This document shows, piece by piece, positions 57,829 to 64,000 of a stretch of DNA of 64,000 nt (positions are counted from its first letter, which is position 1; each line of letters opens with the position of its first letter). The position numbers and the translations under genes are program-made. Below the pieces are notes generated by a model, which was not told the DNA's origin, made no database searches, and saw nothing but the letters and a program-made list of their open reading frames with translations. The DNA is from Leptospira ellinghausenii (lineage in GTDB: Bacteria; Spirochaetota; Leptospiria; Leptospirales; Leptospiraceae): NCBI RefSeq assembly GCF_003114815.1, contig NZ_BFAZ01000002.1, positions 62,001 through 126,000 on the forward strand, read 5' to 3'.

Positions 57829-59787
57829 TTAGGATCCATCCGATTCAGAAATTCCAAACCATTCCACTATGAACTGTAAGGTTTTTCTACCTTGGTAAAA
57901 GTTTTCTTCCAAACTTCCTACCAAATCAAAACTTCCATGTTTCGACATAAAGTTTTGGAATTCTTCCCCTTTGTTCCAAATCATAAACTTTAAAGAACCA
58001 CTCCCTACAATATGGAAACGAACATGTTTTCCTCCACTCAGAGGAGTTAGATGAATTGCTTTGGCATTTTTGATTCCTAATTTGATGTCAGGATTACCCT
58101 GGCCAAATGGTTCTAGGTCTTTCCATTCCTTTAAAAGTTTATCACCCATTTCTTCAGGTAAAACAGTAAAGTCAGTCTCAATTAGATGAACTTTGTTGCT
58201 TGCACTATCTTCATCTAACCAAAGTTTTGCTTTATCATACAATTCGGATTCAAATTTAGGTAGTTGATCAATTGAGATGGAAAAACCACCGGCTTCTGGG
58301 TGACCACCAAAATGTAAAAAATGATGGGAAAGTGACTCTAAGAGTTGGAGTACATTCTCTGGACCATAGGATCGTACACTACCTCTCGCATCACCATTGT
58401 CAGGTGCTATAAAAATAGCAGGTTTTTTATAAGTATCTACCATTCTTGTGGCAACTATTCCGCTGACACCTGGTTCCATATCAGGTTCGTAACAATAGAC
58501 CACTTCTTTCCCCGTTCGTTCTGGTTTTCGTGCAAAATAACGTTCCACTCGGTCCATATTCCGTTTGGTGCGTTCTTTACGTTCTTCATTGATCGATAGG
58601 AGGAGTTTGGCCCGAACTTTAGCATCGGATTCTGATTCAGATAAAAGGAGAGAAACTGCTTCTTCGGTTTTCCCCATCCGACCAGCCGCATTCACAACGG
58701 GACCAATCGACCATCCTAAATCTTTGGTTGTGATTCCGTTCGGATTGAGTTTGAGTTCTTTTAATAGTTCTTTAAGGCCTTTTCTTTTTTTATCACTGAT
58801 ATAAAGCTTTGTGAGAGATTCTAGCGCAAGTTTCACAAAATGCCGATTTTCTCCCACAAGTGGCATCATGTCGGTTATGGTTCCTATGCCTGCAAGGTCT
58901 GTTTCTTCCTCCAATTGTTCAAAAAACTGCGGGATTTTTTGGCATTGGTAAAAAAATAATTTTCTTTCGTCATCTAACGGAATATTGGTGGAAAAGTCTT
59001 CTGGGTAAGGATTGACAGCGCTATTAGATAAGTCTAATGTGCTTGCGGTTTCGTTTGAGAGTTTAATTCCATTTTGGAAATAGTGAACTACTTTAGAGCC
59101 ATCTTCAGCTAAAATGGTTTTGGCATAAAGCTGGTTCCATTCAGAACTTTCATGGAATAAAATCGCAGTTACCAATTTAAAGGATAAGGCAGCTGTGCAG
59201 ATTTTTTTTTCGGGGTATTCTGAGTCAGTGCGTCTTGGGTTAATGAGTGCGCAGTTTTTGGGAATACGAACGGGAACTTCGTGGTGGTCGAGGACAATCA
59301 CTTGGATTCCAAGGGAAGTTAATTCATCAATTTCGTCTGCTTGGCTTGACCCAAAGTCAAGTGTGACTAGTAAATCGGGTTTTGCTTTTTTGATTTTAGA
59401 AACTGCTTCTTTACAGAGTCCGTATGGATCACTTTCAGAAGAAACCATCACTTCTAAATTGGCCGATTGGAATTCTGGATGTGCTTTTAAAAAGAATGCA
59501 AGTAAACAAGTGGAACTAACACCATCCGAATCTCTATCTCCATACAGTAAGATCTTACGATTGGATTTTGCATATGTAAGGAGTAGGGAAACTGCCTCAC
59601 CAATGTCCGGAAGGGAAAAGGGAGAATGGAAACAAGAAAAATCAGATTGAAGGAGTTCTTTTGGGTGTGTGTTTTGGAAACCCTCCCTACGATCGACTAA
59701 ATACCGAAGGATGGGTCTCTTAGAATCAACTTTGGTTCGAACTTCGGATAAATTTGGTCCGAAGTGAACCTTTGTTACATGATGCAA
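57829..59787 (-). CDS. recJ: Single-stranded-DNA-specific exonuclease RecJ
   Basis: 5'-3' exonuclease of the DHH phosphoesterase family used in recombination and mismatch repair. Motif I is LLYGDRDSDGVSST with Asp84, Asp86 and Asp88; the DHH motif is VIVLDHHEVP. The DHHA1 part has NAAGRMGKTEEAVSLL and the nucleic-acid loop HFGGHPEAGGFSI. The C-terminal OB-fold part ends the 652-residue chain. The start is a TTG that lies 13 bp inside the bactofilin gene; there is no other start before the conserved region. Confidence 0.93.
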   Translation of the reverse strand: MHHVTKVHFGPNLSEVRTKVDSKRPILRYLVDRREGFQNTHPKELLQSDFSCFHSPFSLPDIGEAVSLLLTYAKSNRKILLYGDRDSDGVSSTCLLAFFLKAHPEFQSANLEVMVSSESDPYGLCKEAVSKIKKAKPDLLVTLDFGSSQADEIDELTSLGIQVIVLDHHEVPVRIPKNCALINPRRTDSEYPEKKICTAALSFKLVTAILFHESSEWNQLYAKTILAEDGSKVVHYFQNGIKLSNETASTLDLSNSAVNPYPEDFSTNIPLDDERKLFFYQCQKIPQFFEQLEEETDLAGIGTITDMMPLVGENRHFVKLALESLTKLYISDKKRKGLKELLKELKLNPNGITTKDLGWSIGPVVNAAGRMGKTEEAVSLLLSESESDAKVRAKLLLSINEERKERTKRNMDRVERYFARKPERTGKEVVYCYEPDMEPGVSGIVATRMVDTYKKPAIFIAPDNGDARGSVRSYGPENVLQLLESLSHHFLHFGGHPEAGGFSISIDQLPKFESELYDKAKLWLDEDSASNKVHLIETDFTVLPEEMGDKLLKEWKDLEPFGQGNPDIKLGIKNAKAIHLTPLSGGKHVRFHIVGSGSLKFMIWNKGEEFQNFMSKHGSFDLVGSLEENFYQGRKTLQFIVEWFGISESDGS

Positions 59788-60095
59788 TTGCCAATAATTT
59801 TGGAACCAAATTCCACTTCAAGACCCGGTGTTTTGATATCACCGACAACCTTTCCATTCTTTTTTAATTCCACTTTCTCTTTCGCATCGACATTTCCTTT
59901 CAGATTGCCAAGAACCACTAAACTTCCAACTTCCACATCTGCTTCTACATCACCAGTTTCATCGATGATGAGTTTACCATGGGAAGTAATGGTTCCTTTG
60001 AATTGGCCTTTGATTTTTAATGTTTGGTTGAAGGAAAGGGTTCCGCGAAACGTGATGTCGTCGCTTATAATTGTGTCTATCGATTCGTCTTTCAT
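59775..60095 (-). CDS. Bactofilin (polymer-forming cytoskeletal protein)
   Basis: A 106-residue protein made almost wholly of the bactofilin beta-helix: short repeats such as ITFRGTLSF, LKIKGQFKGTI, GKLIIDETGDVEADVEV, GSLVVLGNLKGNVDA and VELKKNGKVVGDI. Such proteins polymerise into filaments at the cell envelope and influence cell shape or helical pitch. I start at the ATG at 60093-60095; a TTG 13 codons upstream is possible. Its end overlaps the recJ start by 13 bp. Confidence 0.88.
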   Translation of the reverse strand: MKDESIDTIISDDITFRGTLSFNQTLKIKGQFKGTITSHGKLIIDETGDVEADVEVGSLVVLGNLKGNVDAKEKVELKKNGKVVGDIKTPGLEVEFGSKIIGNCIM

Positions 60096-60248
60096 CAGTA
60101 GGGATAGTGTGTATTCATAGTACAGTTTTGGCAACTCTATCGTTTTCGGTGTTTTGAATTAAACGGAAAAAAGTTCATATTTTGAAGGGAATTCTCTTGT
60201 CTCACTGGTTCCATCTCTGAAACTGGGTCTCAAGAATAGGAAACAGCA

Positions 60249-60575
60249 GTGAAAATAAGACGCTTCTGGAAGTCTGGGTTCATCCTACTTCTAGCGGTTT
60301 TCATCAATCTAAATCTGGTTGACGACCGGTTTGTTTCGCCTCTCGAAGATTTGGACTTCCAATACCAATCTTACGAGTTGGAGGAAACGACCCGTGTGCT
60401 TTCTTCCTCTAAAGAATCCAATCAGGTTCTCAAACTCGTTCCAAACAAACGAGAACATTCCCTTGTCAAAATTTGCCTCAATCGATTTTCGATTTTGACG
60501 ACAGAAACTGAATTTTTTACCGAAATCTCTATCTTATTTTTCTTTCTTTACCTACCTCCGCCATTTTTGGCGTAA
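60249..60575 (+). CDS. Small hypothetical membrane protein upstream of the RND pump
   Basis: A 108-residue chain starting with GTG, with a signal-anchor-like N-terminus (KIRRFWKSGFILLLAVFINL) and a second hydrophobic C-terminus (ISILFFFLYLPPPFLA). I do not recognise it. It lies 70 bp upstream of the RND transporter on the same strand, in the place where some metal-efflux operons carry a small accessory protein. No clear metal motif is present. Confidence 0.5.
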   Translation: MKIRRFWKSGFILLLAVFINLNLVDDRFVSPLEDLDFQYQSYELEETTRVLSSSKESNQVLKLVPNKREHSLVKICLNRFSILTTETEFFTEISILFFFLYLPPPFLA

Positions 60576-60600
60576 ACGTTGCATGTAAATTACGTCCATT

Positions 60601-60620
60601 CCCTGTAAAATTTTATAGGG
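60601..60620. promoter_or_regulatory. 20-bp near-palindrome upstream of the RND pump gene
   Basis: CCCTGTAAAATTTTATAGGG at 60601-60620 is symmetric except for one base pair. It lies 25 bases before the pump ATG, between two coding regions. This size and symmetry fit a dimeric repressor or activator operator. It could also be a weak hairpin. The regulator is not known. Confidence 0.5.
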
Positions 60621-60645
60621 TGGTTTCATATTTGAAATAGGTATT

Positions 60646-63600
60646 ATGTTAGAAAAAATCATTCAGTTTTCCATCCACAAAAGAGCAACGGTTCTTGTGA
60701 TCACCGCTGTCCTTACCCTTGTGGGTTTTTACAATGCACTCAATTTATCCATTGATGCGATTCCAGATGTGACAAACGTCCAAGTTTCAGCCGTTACTTC
60801 TGTGCCGGGTTTATCTCCCCTAGAGGTAGAACAATTCATCACGTATCCCATTGAACTTGAGTTTAACGGGATGCCAAAAGTCACAGAAATTCGATCCATT
60901 TCCAGAACGGGTGTGAGTTCGGTGACTGTTATCTTTGAGGATGGAACCGACATCTATTTTGCAAGGCAACTTGTGAATGAACGTCTGAAACAAGCCGAGA
61001 ATTTTATTCCGAAATCCTATGGGAGACCAGAACTTTCCCCTATCGCTACAGGTCTTGGTGATATTTATGAATTTGCTTTAGTCTCAGAAAGTCATACTCC
61101 AGAAGAACTTCGAACGGTAATGGAGTGGGAAGTGGCTAGGCAACTACGTTCTGTCAAAGGGATCATAGATGTGAACGTTGTAGGAGGCGATGCCAAACAA
61201 TTCCAAATCAAAATTGACCCCAAACGACTGTTATCTCATAATCTCACACTCTCCCATATCACAGAAGCTTTGGAAGGAGCCAATGTAAACTTAGGTGGAG
61301 GATACATCCAAAAAGGTGAGGAACAATTTGTCATCAGAGGAGAAAGCCAATTTAAATCCATCGATGATATTTCGCGTTTATCAGTTCGAACTTCAAAAGA
61401 TGGAATCCCACTTACACTTGGTCAAATTGCTCGAGTGGAAACAGGACCTGCTCTTCGGTTTGGCCTCAGTACCATGAATGGCAAACGAGAAGTGGTAGGT
61501 GGGACTGCGATGATGTTACTTGGTAGTAACTCATTACAAGTTGTAGGCCGAGTGAAGGAAAAAATGAAGGAAATTGAATCAAGACTCCCACAAGGGATGA
61601 AGATCCAAGTGTATTATGACCGGTCTGAATTCATTGGTCGAACTCTCTCCACAGTGTTTACCAATTTAGTAGAAGCTGCCATCATCGTTTTAGTCTGTTT
61701 GATCCTAACACTTGGCACCGTCAAAGGTGCGTTTGCTGTGGCTCTTGCAATACCTGTTTCCATGATGATCGCCACCATTCTGATGAATGCCTTTGGGATT
61801 GTGGGGAACTTGATGTCACTCGGAGCACTTGATTTTGGACTCCTTGTGGATGGTTCCATTGTGATGTTAGAGTCCACTCTCCATGGATTTCTGATTCGAA
61901 AAAGTTTCCTTCTCTCCAAAACCTCAGCCCAGGACATGGAAGATGGAATGGAAGATGTGATCATGGAATCCTGCATCAAGGTAGTACGTGCTTCCGCATT
62001 TAGTGTGGGAATTATTTTACTCGTGTATTTACCACTGATGACACTGGAAGGTGTGGAAGGGCGGATGTTTCGTCCGATGGCAATTACCGTAGCGTTTGCG
62101 TTAGGTGCAGCGCTCCTTTATTCCATCACTACATTTCCAGCCCTCATGTCTTATATTTATAAAAAGCCCATTTTACATGAGTCCGCTTTTTGGGAAAAAT
62201 TCCAAAACAAATATGCGGATATTTTAACCTATGGGATGAAATTCAAACGCCAGTTTACTTATGCCGGGATTGGAGTTGTTGTTATATCCTTTATGCTCGC
62301 CTCTACTTTAGGTTCCGAGTTTTTACCAAGGATTGATGAAGGTGAAATCGCTATCGATATCAAACGACTTCCTTCCACAGCAATCAATCATTCCAGGGAT
62401 TTGAATTTGGAAATGGAAAAGGTGATCTTAAAGTTTCCAGAAACAGTGAGTGTTGTGTCGAGACAAGGCCGTGGTGAATCCGCAGCAGAACCGATTGGTT
62501 CGGAAGAAGGTGAGATGATGGTGAAGTTAAAACCCAGGAAGGAATGGGTCACCGCCAAAGACAGAGAAGAACTGATGGAGAAAATGAAAAACTCGATCAA
62601 TCAAAATGTTCCGTCTTCTTACATCAGTTTGTCGCAACCGATCGAAAACCGTGTGAACGCATTGTTGTCTGGATCAAAGGCCGATATCGTGATTAAAATC
62701 TACGGTGATGATTTAAAAACATTAAAATCAATCGCAGATAATTATGCATCCAAAATCAAAAAGATACAAGGTGCCGCAGACTTACGAGTTCAAAAATTAC
62801 TCGGTCTACCTCTGCTCGAGATCAAAATGAATCGTGGGAATATGGCACGTTATGGGGTAAGGGCGGAGGAAGTCCTAACAACCATCGAAACCCTACGTGT
62901 TGGGTTTAATGCGGGTAAGGTATATGAAGGATACAAACGATTTGATTTGATCGTTCGCCTTGATGCTGACGTAACCGATATTGGGGTCATTGAAAATGTT
63001 CCCGTTATGACTGAGTTAGGTGGCACGGTTCCATTGGGACAGGTTACAGATATCCAGATGACAGAAGGTCCTGCAGCATTGTATCATGAAGGTCTGAAAC
63101 GAAGAATCCTTGTAGAGGTGAATGTTCGCGGACGAGATATGATTGGTTTTGTGAATGATGTACAAGCGGCAACAGAATCCATTGAAACAGGTTTACCTCA
63201 GGGGTATTATGTGGATTGGGGCGGACAATTTGAGAACTTCACTCGCGCAAAAAACAGGTTGGCGATTGTGATTCCCATTGCAGGTGCCATCATCTTTGGA
63301 ATGTTATTCATTGCATTTGGAAGTGTTTATTATGCCTTAGGTGTATTTATTCTAGTTCCTTTGTCATTGTCAGGTGGGATTTTATCTCTTGTGATGAGAG
63401 GGCTTCCTTTCTCGATCCCTGCAGGGGTTGGATTTATTGCCGCAGCTGGTATATCAGTGTTAAACGGGGTTGTGTATGCATCTGCCTTAAAAGACCAATT
63501 AAAAATCACAAGAGATCCATCTATTGCCGTGGTTGAAGCTGCTGTTTATACTCTCAGGGCTGTTGCCACAACAGAACTTGTGGCCATCATTGGATTTTTA

Positions 63601-63942
63601 CCAATGGCTATTGCTTCCAGTGCGGGAGCAGAAGTGCAAAGGCCACTCGCCACGGTGGTAATGGGTGGAGTACTTGTTGCGACTATATTGTCTCGATTTT
63701 TATTACCGATTGCATTTGAGTTTTTAGTCAAACTAGCACAAAGACAAGAACTTAGACAAATGGAACGAGAAAGAAAGATGAATGAATATTTTGTAGAAGA
63801 AATGAAAAAATACAAAGCATCCGATTCATTCCATTCTACTGATCATTCCCATGGAATTCATTTAGAAAAAGAAGTCCAAGAAGATGATGAAGATACAAAA
63901 CAATCAAAACAAAATCAAAAAACAAAACGAAAGAGGACATAA
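60646..63942 (+). CDS. Heavy-metal efflux RND transporter, CzcA/CusA family
   Basis: Inner-membrane proton-driven pump of the HME subfamily, 1098 residues, expected to work with a membrane-fusion protein and an outer-membrane channel that are not in the window. The transmembrane helix 4 charges are Asp396, Asp402 and Glu409 in [14 protein letters not shown], with the same spacing as the essential D402, D408 and E415 of CzcA. Other family segments are [39 protein letters not shown], and the repeat-half [15 protein letters not shown] charged tail with several His residues ends the chain. Whether the substrate is Co/Zn/Cd or Cu/Ag is not clear from the sequence. Confidence 0.93.
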   Translation: MLEKIIQFSIHKRATVLVITAVLTLVGFYNALNLSIDAIPDVTNVQVSAVTSVPGLSPLEVEQFITYPIELEFNGMPKVTEIRSISRTGVSSVTVIFEDGTDIYFARQLVNERLKQAENFIPKSYGRPELSPIATGLGDIYEFALVSESHTPEELRTVMEWEVARQLRSVKGIIDVNVVGGDAKQFQIKIDPKRLLSHNLTLSHITEALEGANVNLGGGYIQKGEEQFVIRGESQFKSIDDISRLSVRTSKDGIPLTLGQIARVETGPALRFGLSTMNGKREVVGGTAMMLLGSNSLQVVGRVKEKMKEIESRLPQGMKIQVYYDRSEFIGRTLSTVFTNLVEAAIIVLVCLILTLGTVKGAFAVALAIPVSMMIATILMNAFGIVGNLMSLGALDFGLLVDGSIVMLESTLHGFLIRKSFLLSKTSAQDMEDGMEDVIMESCIKVVRASAFSVGIILLVYLPLMTLEGVEGRMFRPMAITVAFALGAALLYSITTFPALMSYIYKKPILHESAFWEKFQNKYADILTYGMKFKRQFTYAGIGVVVISFMLASTLGSEFLPRIDEGEIAIDIKRLPSTAINHSRDLNLEMEKVILKFPETVSVVSRQGRGESAAEPIGSEEGEMMVKLKPRKEWVTAKDREELMEKMKNSINQNVPSSYISLSQPIENRVNALLSGSKADIVIKIYGDDLKTLKSIADNYASKIKKIQGAADLRVQKLLGLPLLEIKMNRGNMARYGVRAEEVLTTIETLRVGFNAGKVYEGYKRFDLIVRLDADVTDIGVIENVPVMTELGGTVPLGQVTDIQMTEGPAALYHEGLKRRILVEVNVRGRDMIGFVNDVQAATESIETGLPQGYYVDWGGQFENFTRAKNRLAIVIPIAGAIIFGMLFIAFGSVYYALGVFILVPLSLSGGILSLVMRGLPFSIPAGVGFIAAAGISVLNGVVYASALKDQLKITRDPSIAVVEAAVYTLRAVATTELVAIIGFLPMAIASSAGAEVQRPLATVVMGGVLVATILSRFLLPIAFEFLVKLAQRQELRQMERERKMNEYFVEEMKKYKASDSFHSTDHSHGIHLEKEVQEDDEDTKQSKQNQKTKRKRT

Positions 63943-64000
63943 ATGAAACCAAATTATTACGTAGCACACCCTTGGCATGGATTGGAGTTAGGACCAAAAG
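63943..64000 (+). CDS. N-terminal fragment of a probable inorganic pyrophosphatase
   Basis: An ATG one base-pair after the pump stop opens a frame that runs off the window end. The 19 visible residues include YYVAHPWHGLELGPK, which resembles the N-terminus of family I inorganic diphosphatases (HPWH-x-G pattern). The identification rests on this short match only. Confidence 0.5.
   Translation, partial: MKPNYYVAHPWHGLELGPK

Overview
The window looks like chromosomal DNA of a Leptospira species, probably from the saprophytic (L. biflexa-like) side of the genus. The evidence is moderately AT-rich DNA, very dense packing with many 1 to 13 bp overlaps and TTG/GTG starts, a citramalate synthase matching the Leptospira enzyme at every specificity residue I recall, a long-form IspG, small Leptospira-style lipoproteins and a DUF1577/PilZ-like protein. 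I see no insertion sequence, phage, CRISPR array, tRNA or rRNA, and no stretch over about 300 bases without a gene.

Layout. 1-10.2 kb: the tail of an unknown gene, a B12-binding radical SAM protein, a PilZ-like protein (minus strand), then guaB, a LolA-like gene and rsmE, a small Cys-rich lipoprotein (minus strand), and three unrecognised genes. 10.2-19.2 kb: a complete kdpABCDE potassium-uptake operon followed by an outer-membrane porin gene. 19.4-30.6 kb: a giant thioester-type alpha-2-macroglobulin, a membrane sulfatase-like enzyme and carB. 30.7-36.3 kb (minus strand): a DUF1499 lipoprotein, a DUF3999/DUF2339 pair and ispG. 36.4-45.4 kb: a tightly coupled housekeeping run of a small unknown gene, mutY, a histidine kinase, a response regulator, an Smr protein, cimA, pth, a VTT membrane protein, a small Cys protein and rarA. 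45.5-57.1 kb: a twelve-gene respiratory complex I operon in the order A-B-C-D-E-F-H-J-K-L-M-N. 57.2-64 kb: mtnD, recJ and a bactofilin gene (both minus strand), a small membrane protein, a heavy-metal RND pump, and the first codons of a probable inorganic pyrophosphatase.

The most notable signal is regulatory. The regions upstream of kdpA and of the porin gene share one promoter layout: two TCTTAA direct repeats exactly 11 bp apart, a 15-16 bp gap, a -10-like hexamer, then an identical CTCTCAA, with a leader of about 40 nt in both. This is what an OmpR/PhoB-family activator such as KdpE would be expected to bind, so the porin is predicted to belong to the Kdp regulon. Second, the complex I operon has no nuoG or nuoI and no room for remnants, so these iron-sulfur subunits must be encoded elsewhere or be missing. 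Other points of interest are a histidine kinase with about 105 extra residues in its dimerization domain, a sulfatase-fold enzyme with Thr in place of the formylglycine Cys, and a 20 bp near-palindrome in front of the RND pump gene.
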